20,494 nucleotides of DNA, from positions 1 to 20,494 of the forward strand of contig CAYSUN010000021.1 of NCBI GenBank assembly GCA_964434235.1, read 5' to 3'. A model generated the notes under the pieces. The model had not been told where the DNA came from, searched no databases, and saw only the letters and a program-made list of their open reading frames with translations. Within the stretch, counting starts at the first letter, position 1. Every line of letters begins with the position of its first letter. Source of the stretch: JABMRF01 sp964434235. GTDB lineage: Bacteria; Patescibacteriota; Patescibacteriia; UBA11705; JABHMO01. The translations under genes were made by a program, and so were the position numbers. Shown piece after piece: positions 1-6,544 of the stretch.

Positions 1-43
1 TTAGTTTAGTGTCTTTCTCTATTATACCTGTGCCTTTTGCTTT

Positions 44-71
44 ATTATACCCAATAATGCAGTCTTGACAA
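44..71 (-). promoter_or_regulatory. possible divergent promoter for a gene left of the window
   Basis: On the minus strand TTGTCA (71-66), a 16-bp gap and TATAAT (49-44) form a plausible sigma70 promoter pointing out of the window. It would share its -35 region with the plus-strand promoter at 65-93. No gene can be seen to the left, so this rests on the match alone. Confidence 0.3.
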
Positions 72-93
72 ATGTCAATTTATAGTATATTAT
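65..93 (+). promoter_or_regulatory. sigma70 promoter of the first gene
   Basis: TTGACA at 65-70, a 17-bp spacer and TATTAT at 88-93. The -35 box is part of an inverted repeat, TTGACA-AA-TGTCAA (65-78), that could be an operator. The NAD operator motif seen elsewhere in the window is absent. Confidence 0.7.
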
Positions 94-129
94 AGAAAGT
101 TCTTGGAACCTTAATCAAGGAGGAAGCTC

Positions 130-504
130 ATGAGTGGACATTGCAATGGTCGATGTGTCAGGTTTGAGATTTCGGAAACGGAAGTGGTTTTTTCCTTCCA
201 TGGAAAAGAATTGAGAATTGCTAGGCCAACTAGCAGAGACCAGCATTCTGAGATGAAGGATCTTTGTGACTTGATGGGAGTAACCAAAGATGTTGCTAAT
301 TCGAAGGTCATTGATCCTGCTGAACTGGCAGAATTTGAAAGAGAAATTCAGGAACAAGGTCCTTTTGCTGAGCGACCGGATCGAATTGAAGATCCGCAAG
401 TTTGTTTGAGCTATGAAGAAGAACAACTGGCCCTTGATATTGGTGGGCAATTTGGTCCAGCTGATTATGCTAATGGCAAAATCAGTTTGCCTGCTCAAAA
501 GTAA
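130..504 (+). CDS. hypothetical protein, 124 aa
   Basis: I do not recognise this family. The gene is convincing: a strong AAGGAGG sits 6 nt before the ATG, a near-consensus promoter lies upstream and a terminator hairpin directly downstream. The protein is soluble and acidic with no signal peptide or membrane segment. It starts with a Cys pair (C5, C9). Residues 9-35 look like beta strands, and the middle (residues 60-80) is charged and probably helical. It is a single-gene transcription unit, convergent with rmuC, and has no visible link to the NAD genes. Confidence 0.75.
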   Translation: MSGHCNGRCVRFEISETEVVFSFHGKELRIARPTSRDQHSEMKDLCDLMGVTKDVANSKVIDPAELAEFEREIQEQGPFAERPDRIEDPQVCLSYEEEQLALDIGGQFGPADYANGKISLPAQK

Positions 505-517
505 AATATGAGAAACA

Positions 518-550
518 AAAGAACTCTGACATTCAGAGTTCTTTCTTTTT
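518..550. terminator. bidirectional terminator between gene 1 and rmuC
   Basis: Perfect 12-bp stem (518-529 with 533-544) with a 3-nt loop and a T-rich tail on the plus strand. The A-rich stretch on the left gives a T-rich tail on the minus strand too, so it can serve both convergent genes. Confidence 0.85.
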
Positions 551-566
551 TATTGTATTAATGGTT

Positions 567-1598
567 TTAAAGTTTAGGTTTATCCAGAGCAGTGGCTTCA
601 AATTTTCCTCCCGTCCCAGTAATTTTCATTACATCTTTATCAACTTTTTTGAGTTCATTATCACCCATGTTCCAAGCGTTTACAACTGTACCTAAGTGTG
701 AGCCAACTTTTTTGTGATAATCTTCGTAAGCTGCTAAATGATTTTGTAATTTTTCTACATTGTTTCTAATTTCTTTGGCTGATTCTTCAATTTGCAAAGC
801 TCTTAATCCTTGTAAAACTGTTTGTAAATAAGCAGCAAACGTTGTAGGTGAAACAATAATAACTTTTTTTTCATTAAAAGCATAATCAATTAAATTGCGA
901 GTATTGACCTTTACTGCGCCCACTTCATTAACTAATAAATCATAGTAAATTCCTTCAGCTGGAATAAACATGAAAGCAAATTCCAAAGTGTTTTCTTCTG
1001 GTCGAATATATTTTGATGTTTCGTCAATCCTTTTTTTCAAATCATTTTTAAATTCTTTTTCCAAAACTAATTTTTTTTCAGGATCATTTTCATCAATAAT
1101 CCTTTGATAATTAGTTAATGAAAATTTTGCATCAATTGGCAATAATTTATCTTTAATTTTTACGACTGCGTCAACTGCTTCGCCACTTTTAAATCTGTAT
1201 TGCATTTGAAAAGATTGTGGTGGCAAAATATTATTTAAAATAAGTTCAAGATTAGCTTCACCAAGAGCACCTCGAGTTTTTGAATTAGTTAGAATTTTTT
1301 CTAAACTTTGTAATTGGTCAGTAAAACCAATTACTTGTTTGTTTGTTTCATCAAGTTGCGTTAATTTTTCTGTTACATTACGAATAACTTGAGCACTGGC
1401 TGAAAATTGACCCTGCATGGTTTTTTGAATTTCACTTTGTTGGGAAGTTAGAGATTGTCGAATTTCTTTTAATTGCTCTTGCATCATGATCATTGATTGG
1501 TCATCTTTTTTTTCTTCTTCTGGCTTTTGTCCTTTTATTATAAAATAAATTATTATTCCAAAACCAATTATAATTAAAGCGAATTGTAAGTATTGCAT
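567..1598 (-). CDS. rmuC: DNA recombination protein RmuC
   Basis: 343 aa of RmuC type. A single N-terminal membrane helix (residues 5-21) anchors it, a coiled-coil region follows (about 30-110), and then comes the conserved domain with LGEANLELIL, IDAKFSLTNYQ and FMFIPAEGIYYDLL. The family has a restriction-endonuclease-like fold and is thought to limit DNA inversions and rearrangements; its biochemical activity is poorly defined. Length is a little short against the E. coli protein, mainly in the coiled coil. The ATG at 1598 has no clear Shine-Dalgarno site. Only a weak promoter is visible (TAAAAT at 1634-1629 with a poor -35), downstream of the radical SAM terminator. Family assignment is secure. 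Confidence 0.93.
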   Translation of the reverse strand: MQYLQFALIIIGFGIIIYFIIKGQKPEEEKKDDQSMIMMQEQLKEIRQSLTSQQSEIQKTMQGQFSASAQVIRNVTEKLTQLDETNKQVIGFTDQLQSLEKILTNSKTRGALGEANLELILNNILPPQSFQMQYRFKSGEAVDAVVKIKDKLLPIDAKFSLTNYQRIIDENDPEKKLVLEKEFKNDLKKRIDETSKYIRPEENTLEFAFMFIPAEGIYYDLLVNEVGAVKVNTRNLIDYAFNEKKVIIVSPTTFAAYLQTVLQGLRALQIEESAKEIRNNVEKLQNHLAAYEDYHKKVGSHLGTVVNAWNMGDNELKKVDKDVMKITGTGGKFEATALDKPKL

Positions 1599-1655
1599 AA
1601 AGTGATTGTTTTAGTTTATTGTTTTACTATTTTAACATGTAATCAGAAAAAAGAA

Positions 1656-1687
1656 AAAGCCCCACTGCAGTTTTGCAGTAGAGCTTT
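1656..1687 (-). terminator. terminator of the radical SAM gene
   Basis: Read on the minus strand, AGCTCTACTGCA pairs with TGCAGTGGGGCT around a short loop and is followed by a T-rich tail. It lies 11 nt after the stop codon and separates this gene from rmuC. Confidence 0.85.
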
Positions 1688-1697
1688 GTGAAACTAA

Positions 1698-2666
1698 TTA
1701 ATAGAGAATGGAACCAGTGTGGTCCCAATCCATGTAGCCGTGCCCATCAATTCGATGAACCAGCGATTTGAGCGTGCCCCCGTTGTAAGATTCCTCACAG
1801 CGGGCGAACGTCACATTCATGCCGTTGATCTCAAAAACAGCCGTTCCCCACGGCAGATATCGAACAAATTTGATCAAAGAATTAGATTGTTCTGCTTTTT
1901 GGAGTACTTCATTATAGAGAGTTTCCAAGAGTACTTTATTATGGCGATTCCAATCGAAAACATCATGGTCAGAACTTTCAATCCTATCAGGCAACCACAG
2001 CTCACGCACGACGACTTGGTGAGCACCAGCAATTTTGGCTGTTTCAATGTAGTCCAGTAGTGAGGCAAGGTCATTAACTCCTGCCTTGCAAAGAACTACT
2101 GAACAGCGAACCATTAGCCCGAGTTTTTGGGCCAGTCTGACTTGTTCCCACGGATCGTAGTCTGACCGAAGTCTCATCAGTTGACTATTGCGAGCCGATT
2201 TGTGGTGGGCAATAGAGAATGTGATCATTGTTAGTCCGTGATTTTGGAAATTTGATAGGAAATTTGGTTTTTCATGAAAAACAAAGCCATTGGTGTGCAT
2301 GTCCACTGTTGGTAGATATTGTTTGCAAGTTCTAATAAGCTCACCAATATAAGTAGGGCTTTCCTGAAGTGGATCTGCTTTTCCCGTTAGAATAGCCGTG
2401 TAGGCACCACCTCTTTTGGCAAATTCTAGACCGACTTCAAGCCGATTAAAGTCTAGGATCGATTCAGAAACAGTATCCTTACGGTCAGCTGGGGTGGTTC
2501 TTGAAATACAGAATTTACAACCAGCGTTACAACGTGTGCGGTCACTGACTTGCACGGAAATTGATTGGACCTTCATTTGTCCACTACTAATTCCAGTTCG
2601 AGATAAAACTTCGACTGTCTGTTGAAGTTTTGCGACTTGTTGGGATAGTTCTTCGATTGAAGGCAT
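1698..2666 (-). CDS. radical SAM protein, MoaA-like core, unknown substrate
   Basis: 322 aa from the ATG at 2666, preceded by CAGGAAAC; a TTG at 2702 is in frame but lies almost at the predicted transcription start. The CX3CX2C cluster motif (C46, C50, C53, as CNAGCKFC) binds the 4Fe-4S cluster that cleaves S-adenosylmethionine. Downstream lie ILTGKADPL, matching the family's glycine-rich SAM-contact region, and DMHTNGF. Residues 1-24 form a short amphipathic coiled coil. The C-terminus has one extra Cys in FARCEES and no SPASM-like cysteine cluster, so a second Fe-S cluster is unlikely. It stands alone with its own promoter and terminator, so neighbours give no clue to the substrate. Confidence 0.85.
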   Translation of the reverse strand: MPSIEELSQQVAKLQQTVEVLSRTGISSGQMKVQSISVQVSDRTRCNAGCKFCISRTTPADRKDTVSESILDFNRLEVGLEFAKRGGAYTAILTGKADPLQESPTYIGELIRTCKQYLPTVDMHTNGFVFHEKPNFLSNFQNHGLTMITFSIAHHKSARNSQLMRLRSDYDPWEQVRLAQKLGLMVRCSVVLCKAGVNDLASLLDYIETAKIAGAHQVVVRELWLPDRIESSDHDVFDWNRHNKVLLETLYNEVLQKAEQSNSLIKFVRYLPWGTAVFEINGMNVTFARCEESYNGGTLKSLVHRIDGHGYMDWDHTGSILY

Positions 2667-2712
2667 TTTGTTTCCTGTTTGGGTTGGATTGTCAATTAAC
2701 AATGAATAAAGA

Positions 2713-2741
2713 ATTATATCAGTAATTTATTATTTTGTCAA
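2713..2741 (-). promoter_or_regulatory. consensus promoter of the radical SAM gene
   Basis: On the minus strand TTGACA (2741-2736), a 17-bp spacer and TATAAT (2718-2713), a full consensus match. It gives a 5' leader of about 40 nt before the ATG at 2666, which supports that start. Confidence 0.85.
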
Positions 2742-2784
2742 TGCTTAAAATTGACTAATTTTACACAAATATTAAGTGGTATTA

Positions 2785-2813
2785 TTGACATTGTGTTGTA
2801 ATTATGCTATAAT
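2785..2813 (+). promoter_or_regulatory. consensus promoter of the lytic transglycosylase gene
   Basis: TTGACA at 2785-2790, 17-bp spacer, TATAAT at 2808-2813. It diverges from the radical SAM promoter about 45 bp away. The leader contains a small GCAA/TTGC hairpin at 2823-2839. Confidence 0.85.
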
Positions 2814-2860
2814 TTTATGAATTGCAAGGCGAGAGGTTGCCTTTTTCAATGGAGAAAATC

Positions 2861-3556
2861 ATGAAAAAAACAATCCTTTTCGCTATTTTAATCGTCTGTT
2901 GTTTGACCAACCTGAGTCAAGCTTCAGCCAAAATTCAAAAGGAGATCGTTTCTGCTGAGCAGGTTGATGCTCTAAGGAAAGCTGTTGCCAAGAAATACAA
3001 CTACAAGGAAGTTATTTATCCGTTTGTATTGGTTGGTGACATTGTGAGTAAGTTGAACCATGGAAATGTCAACGGTCTTTTGCGGAATTGGAACAAAATT
3101 CCGAGTAGTAAAAGACTGAAGATTTTGGCCATGTTCAAAAAAGCCAAACTCAATCGTTTCGTTTTCCTCATGTTTGTTGAGAGCGGAGCTGATCCCAGTT
3201 TGGTAAGTTATGCAGGGGCTCGTGGTCTTTTCCAGATTATGCCAGCCACAGCAAAGGCTATTTGTGGTGTGGCGAAAGAAGAATTGCTCGACCCAGTGAC
3301 TAATGCTCAGTGCGCGATCAAAGTTTTGATTAAGTATGGAGCAAAGGAAAACTGGCGTTGGGCGTTGGTCAAGTACAACGGGAAGTATGAAAGTTGTCCA
3401 GCCAAGGGTTACATGCGTTGTTTGCATGACAAGTATTTGGCGGGGAACAAAAAGTTGTACGGTGCAGTTCACTATCAAGCACACTTCCTGATTTATTCAG
3501 AAATGGGCCGACGGTTCATTTGGGACTGGGAAGATAGTCGCTTGACTAGTAAGTAG
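2861..3556 (+). CDS. secreted lytic transglycosylase (SLT/goose-lysozyme-like)
   Basis: 231 aa. The ATG at 2861 has GGAGA 5 nt upstream and begins a classic signal peptide: MKK, a hydrophobic core at residues 4-19, then a QASA cleavage site near residue 23. An in-frame TTG at 2822 would bury this signal. The mature part carries the SLT signature: catalytic Glu at E107 in FVESGADPSLV, then GARGLFQIMPATA and later ALVKYNG. Enzymes of this family cut the MurNAc-GlcNAc bond of peptidoglycan. A Cys pair (CGVAKEELLDPVTNAQC) and another (ESCPAKGYMRC) could form disulfides outside the membrane. It is monocistronic, with its own promoter and terminator, and probably acts in wall remodelling. Confidence 0.88.
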   Translation: MKKTILFAILIVCCLTNLSQASAKIQKEIVSAEQVDALRKAVAKKYNYKEVIYPFVLVGDIVSKLNHGNVNGLLRNWNKIPSSKRLKILAMFKKAKLNRFVFLMFVESGADPSLVSYAGARGLFQIMPATAKAICGVAKEELLDPVTNAQCAIKVLIKYGAKENWRWALVKYNGKYESCPAKGYMRCLHDKYLAGNKKLYGAVHYQAHFLIYSEMGRRFIWDWEDSRLTSK

Positions 3557-3568
3557 TTTTCGTAGTTC

Positions 3569-3607
3569 AAAGAGTGTTGGTCCTCGTGCCAGCACTCTTT
3601 TCTTTTT
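3569..3607 (+). terminator. terminator after the lytic transglycosylase gene
   Basis: 12-bp stem AAAGAGTGTTGG / CCAGCACTCTTT with one G-U pair and an 8-nt loop, followed by TTCTTTTT. Confidence 0.88.
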
Positions 3608-3634
3608 GTCAAAACAACACTAACCTGCTATAAT
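3606..3634 (+). promoter_or_regulatory. promoter of nrtR with a degenerate operator
   Basis: TTGTCA at 3606-3611, 17-bp spacer, TATAAT at 3629-3634. A half-conserved copy of the NAD operator, TTTGT-N7-ACACT, lies at 3605-3621 (8 of 10 arm positions). It may allow weak autoregulation, but chance is possible. Confidence 0.75.
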
Positions 3635-3664
3635 TATAAAAAGTTTAAATATTATTATAAATAA

Positions 3665-3717
3665 AGTTGGCGACAAGCCGGCTGTGCGCCAGCACATCAA
3701 GGGGGTGGGTGGGCGGG
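3665..3717 (+). promoter_or_regulatory. GC-rich nrtR leader with G-quadruplex motif
   Basis: An abrupt GC-rich stretch in an AT-rich intergenic region. It has a small hairpin (TGTGC-GCCA-GCACA, 3683-3696) and then, at 3701-3717, GGGGGTGGGTGGGCGGG: four G-tracts with single-base loops, a textbook parallel G-quadruplex motif. It ends 11 nt before the nrtR ATG, where the ribosome-binding site would be expected, and would be on the mRNA strand. Folding is inferred, not shown. Confidence 0.6.
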
Positions 3718-3728
3718 AAATATATTAT

Positions 3729-4433
3729 ATGTCAAAGACAAATTTTGATTTTAAAAAATTTACAGAATCATGGAAGCTTTTAGTGGCTGCTGATATTGTG
3801 GTTTTTTCTTTAATAAAAAATAAGTTGAATGTACTTTTAGTTAAAAGACGATTTGAGCCAGGCGTTGGTAAATGGGCCATTCCTGGTGGTTTTATTCGTG
3901 AAGATGAAAGTCTTGAAGATGCAGCCTTGCGTGAATTAAATGAAGAAACTGGTTTGTCAAAATCTAGTTACCTTGAGCAACTTTATACTTTTGGTGAAGT
4001 CAAAAGAGATCCACGAGCCAGAGTAATTTCAGCTGCTTATATGGTTTTAGTAAGTGAGCCAGAAAAAATTAAATTAAAAGCCTCTGATGATGCGCGAGAA
4101 GCAAAATGGTTTCCTATAAATAATTTGCCTGATTTATCATTCGGAAATTCACATAAAGAAATTTTACTTTATGCTTGGCAAAGGTTGAAGTGGAAATTTG
4201 AATATACTAATGTTGCTGTTACTATGATGACAAAAGAGTTTACTTTAACTGATTTACAAAAAAGTTATGAAGCAGTTTACAATGAAGCGATTGACAAAAG
4301 AAATTTTCGTAAAAAGATTTTATCACTTGATATGGTTGAACCACTTGATAAAGTTACCAGCGACCTTGGTCGACCAGCTCAACTTTACAAAGCCACAAAT
4401 ACGAAACTAAAAATTTATAATAGAGTTGTTTAA
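3729..4433 (+). CDS. nrtR: NrtR-type Nudix transcriptional regulator of NAD metabolism
   Basis: 234 aa from the ATG at 3729 (MSKTNFDF). The in-frame GTG at 3684 would translate the G-rich leader and has no ribosome-binding site. The N-terminal Nudix domain covers about residues 16-145, and the C-terminal winged-helix domain (about 155-234) ends in DLGRPAQLYK. This is the NrtR layout: the Nudix domain binds ADP-ribose and the C-terminus binds DNA; ADP-ribose releases the repressor. The Nudix box is intact (G54, E60, R68, E69, E72, E73, G75), which is unusual, because characterised NrtR proteins often have a decayed box. Five AGTGT-N7-ACACT operators near NAD genes in this window are its likely targets, by inference. 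A 104-aa gene follows after 2 nt. Confidence 0.9.
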   Translation: MSKTNFDFKKFTESWKLLVAADIVVFSLIKNKLNVLLVKRRFEPGVGKWAIPGGFIREDESLEDAALRELNEETGLSKSSYLEQLYTFGEVKRDPRARVISAAYMVLVSEPEKIKLKASDDAREAKWFPINNLPDLSFGNSHKEILLYAWQRLKWKFEYTNVAVTMMTKEFTLTDLQKSYEAVYNEAIDKRNFRKKILSLDMVEPLDKVTSDLGRPAQLYKATNTKLKIYNRVV

Positions 4434-4435
4434 AT

Positions 4436-4750
4436 ATGCAAAATCATAATTTTGAAATGGGAGGGGATCCTGTTCAAGAAACTGTGAAAAAAATTAGACA
4501 AGAGTTTGTGGAAGAGTCTGGTCAAGAAGCGCACACTGTGCGATTGGCTTGGTTTCGAGATATTCGGGCTCAAAAAAGAGCAGGAGCTGAGCAATATCAA
4601 CAGCATCCAGATTATCAAAAAGATTCAACTGCTAAAGTCATAGATGTTGAGCTAGAAGGCAAAGAAAAACAGTACGATGCTTTGGAACAGCGTTTTGGGC
4701 ACTTAACAGATGAGCAGATTAATCAAGTAATTGATGCTTTGAAAAATTAA
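4436..4750 (+). CDS. hypothetical protein co-transcribed with nrtR, 104 aa
   Basis: The ATG comes 2 nt after the nrtR stop, so the two are probably translationally coupled; no separate promoter is visible. The protein is highly charged, Gln/Glu-rich and predicted helical throughout, without Cys, membrane segment or signal. The last 35 residues (YDALEQRFGHLTDEQINQV) resemble a short helical pair. I do not recognise the family. Its position suggests an accessory role with NrtR, but that is only context. Confidence 0.75.
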   Translation: MQNHNFEMGGDPVQETVKKIRQEFVEESGQEAHTVRLAWFRDIRAQKRAGAEQYQQHPDYQKDSTAKVIDVELEGKEKQYDALEQRFGHLTDEQINQVIDALKN

Positions 4751-4760
4751 AATACATTTT

Positions 4761-4788
4761 AAAAAAGGGACAAAGCGTCTCTTTTTTT
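4761..4788 (+). terminator. terminator of the nrtR operon
   Basis: A GGGAC/GTCTC stem (one G-U pair) is extended by six A-T pairs, with a 5-nt loop and an unbroken T-run. It ends about 30 bp before the next promoter. Confidence 0.85.
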
Positions 4789-4819
4789 GTTTAATTTTAG
4801 AAAAAATTATTATAAACAC

Positions 4820-4848
4820 TTGACAAAGTGTAATAAGTACACTATAAT
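4820..4848 (+). promoter_or_regulatory. consensus promoter of the pncA operon
   Basis: TTGACA at 4820-4825, 17-bp spacer, TATAAT at 4843-4848. The spacer is filled almost exactly by the operator at 4827-4843, so a bound repressor would block RNA polymerase. Confidence 0.88.
4827..4843 (+). promoter_or_regulatory. NAD operator 1 (putative NrtR site)
   Basis: AGTGTAATAAGTACACT, both 5-bp arms perfect (AGTGT-N7-ACACT). It lies between the -35 and -10 boxes of the pncA operon promoter. Assignment to NrtR is inference from the regulator gene next door and the genes controlled. Confidence 0.75.
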
Positions 4849-4899
4849 ATTCATGTAAGGTAATTTATTCAACTTTATAAACTCTTTAATTGTTATGGT

Positions 4900-5028
4900 A
4901 TGAATAAACAAGAAATTAGCGAAAATTTAGAAAAACTGAAGGACGAGCATTTTAAGTTGGCAATGCGCTTGATTACAAAAGAAGATGATATTAGCGATGG
5001 GATTGACAAATCAGAAGAAATAGAGTAA
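4900..5028 (+). CDS. small acidic ORF, 42 aa, first in the pncA operon
   Basis: The reading frame runs from ATG 4900 to TAA 5026-5028. The product is helical, charged and Glu/Asp/Lys-rich (ENLEKLKDEHFKLAMRLI), with no membrane segment. There is no clear Shine-Dalgarno site. It starts about 45 nt after the expected transcription start of the operator-controlled promoter and lies 113 nt before pncA. It may be a real small protein, perhaps a leader peptide, or chance. I do not recognise it. Confidence 0.45.
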   Translation: MNKQEISENLEKLKDEHFKLAMRLITKEDDISDGIDKSEEIE

Positions 5029-5141
5029 ACTACAAAGTCCTGTAATTAGATAGTTTTTAAATAGAAAGATAAGTTAATTGTAATGTTTTAGTTTTGGGTG
5101 TTCTTTCAATTAGCGAAAAATTCAACCTAGGGAGATTTATC

Positions 5142-5786
5142 ATGAATCGTCTTCGTATCATTAAAATTGGTCGCATTCTCATTGTCGTTGATCCCAATCT
5201 AGATTTTACCGAAGGTGGTGCCTTGGCAGTTCTTGGTGGGGCAGCCTTGATGGCCAAGATTAATGCATTGATGGCTACTGGTAAGTACGATTTGATTATC
5301 GTTACTCAAGATTGGCATCCAGCAGGTCATTATGAATTTGCTTCTCGGCATGGACTGGAACCATTTGCTTTGATTGAACGCAATGGGGTAATTCAGGTAG
5401 TTTATCCAGATCATAGCATTCAGAATACAGCTGGTGCCAAGATTCATCCACTTTTGGATATGAGTCAAGTTGCACTCATTCTTCGCAAGGGTATGAATAT
5501 AGATGTTGCCAGTCACTCAGCTTTTTATTCTGGTGAGGATCAGAAAGGTAATCGTTATCCTACGGGACTTGCTGGATATTTATCAGCTTTTGATTTCCAA
5601 GCAATTGATTTTGTTGGTTTAGCTTTTGATGTTTGTGTTAAGGATTCGGCACTTGATGCCAAGGTTGAGTATCCAGATAAAATAATTTCCGTTTTGTATG
5701 AATATTGTGCCTCTGTAAATCCTGGCAATGACGCTGAAACTGTGAGAGAATTACAGTTGGCTGGAGTTAATGTGGTTGGTTATTAA
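5142..5786 (+). CDS. pncA: nicotinamidase
   Basis: 214 aa. The ATG at 5142 has AGGGAGA 6 nt upstream; an in-frame start at 5094 has none. Nicotinamidase hydrolyses nicotinamide to nicotinate and ammonia, the first step of NAD salvage. The catalytic Asp-Lys-Cys triad is visible: D17 in VVDPNLDF, K116 in LRKGMN and C165 in GLAFDVCV. The metal-binding set appears as D57, H59 and H63 in TQDWHPAGH. DPNLDF replaces the commoner DxQNDF. Length is typical of bacterial PncA. It lies under operator 1 and is followed after 106 nt by nadD, with a hairpin between. With PncB, NadD and NadE it completes the deamidating salvage route. Confidence 0.93.
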   Translation: MNRLRIIKIGRILIVVDPNLDFTEGGALAVLGGAALMAKINALMATGKYDLIIVTQDWHPAGHYEFASRHGLEPFALIERNGVIQVVYPDHSIQNTAGAKIHPLLDMSQVALILRKGMNIDVASHSAFYSGEDQKGNRYPTGLAGYLSAFDFQAIDFVGLAFDVCVKDSALDAKVEYPDKIISVLYEYCASVNPGNDAETVRELQLAGVNVVGY

Positions 5787-5795
5787 GTGAACATT

Positions 5796-5823
5796 CGGGA
5801 ATTGGTTAACAAATCAATTCCCG
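5796..5823 (+). other. intergenic hairpin between pncA and nadD
   Basis: A 9-bp perfect stem (CGGGAATTG 5796-5804 / CAATTCCCG 5815-5823) directly after the pncA stop. No T-run follows, so it is more likely an mRNA-stabilising or partially attenuating element than a full terminator. No good promoter is seen before nadD, so read-through is expected. Confidence 0.6.
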
Positions 5824-5892
5824 CTTTATAAAGTTTATAATTTTGTATTGTAAGTTTTATTAAGTAAATGTTTTTTCAAAGGAGAATTACAA

Positions 5893-6486
5893 ATGAAGAA
5901 TAAGCGTATTGCCATTTTTGGTGGAAGTTTCAATCCGCCAGGCTTAAATCATCTGAATGTTGTTAAAATTCTTGAAGCAAATTTCGATGAAGTTTGGGTT
6001 GTGCCTTGCGGAAGGAGAATCAAAAATGGTGTGGCTGTTGTTAGTGCAAGTGAAAGAGCAGAAATGATTTTGCTCACTTTCTCTGGTCTAACGAAAACGG
6101 TAATTGACCTAAGCGACATTCACAATCACGAGTATACTCGAACTTACAATTTGGATCTCCGATTACAAGCGCAAATCACTGGGCAGATTTTCCATGTGGT
6201 AGGGTCTGATCTTGTTCAAGGCGGAGCTGATGGAAAATCTGAAATACAAATAAGTTGGTATCGTGGTCAAGAATTGTGGACGAAATTAAATTACGCTGTT
6301 ATTCAAAGAGCAGAATATCCAATCACGAGTGCTGATTTGCCACCAAACTCATACATTGTTTCAGCACCTGAATTGGGTGGATCCAGTACTTTGATTCGAA
6401 AAAACATTGAACAAGGATTATCCATTTCAGGCTTGGTTGTCCCAGCAGTTGAAAAGCTTATTCACGATCGTGGTCTTTACAAGTAA
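5893..6486 (+). CDS. nadD: nicotinate-nucleotide adenylyltransferase
   Basis: 197 aa with AAGGAG 8 nt before the ATG. It joins NaMN and ATP into nicotinate adenine dinucleotide (NaAD). The nucleotidyltransferase signature is at the N-terminus: FGGSFNPPGLNH (residues 9-20), a variant of GSFDPxHxGH in which Asn replaces the first His and only the second His is kept. The C-terminal SSTLIRKNI matches the family's ISSTxIR phosphate-binding motif. Length is normal. It probably shares the pncA transcript and ends at a strong terminator. The missing first His could mean a variant enzyme; a NadM- or NadR-like activity cannot be fully excluded, but the pathway context supports NadD. Confidence 0.88.
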   Translation: MKNKRIAIFGGSFNPPGLNHLNVVKILEANFDEVWVVPCGRRIKNGVAVVSASERAEMILLTFSGLTKTVIDLSDIHNHEYTRTYNLDLRLQAQITGQIFHVVGSDLVQGGADGKSEIQISWYRGQELWTKLNYAVIQRAEYPITSADLPPNSYIVSAPELGGSSTLIRKNIEQGLSISGLVVPAVEKLIHDRGLYK

Positions 6487-6500
6487 AAACATTTTTCATG

Positions 6501-6533
6501 CACCTACTTATATTGTTAAGTAGGTGTTTTTTT
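6501..6533 (+). terminator. terminator of the pncA-nadD operon
   Basis: Perfect 10-bp stem CACCTACTTA / TAAGTAGGTG with a 6-nt loop and seven Ts. Confidence 0.92.
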
Positions 6534-6544
6534 GTTAAAATATT

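Noticed and set aside
2822..2860. TTG start for the lytic transglycosylase
   Set aside because: It would bury the signal peptide; ATG 2861 has GGAGA at the right distance.
5796..5823. Hairpin after pncA as a full terminator
   Set aside because: No T-run follows and no convincing promoter precedes nadD, so co-transcription is more likely.
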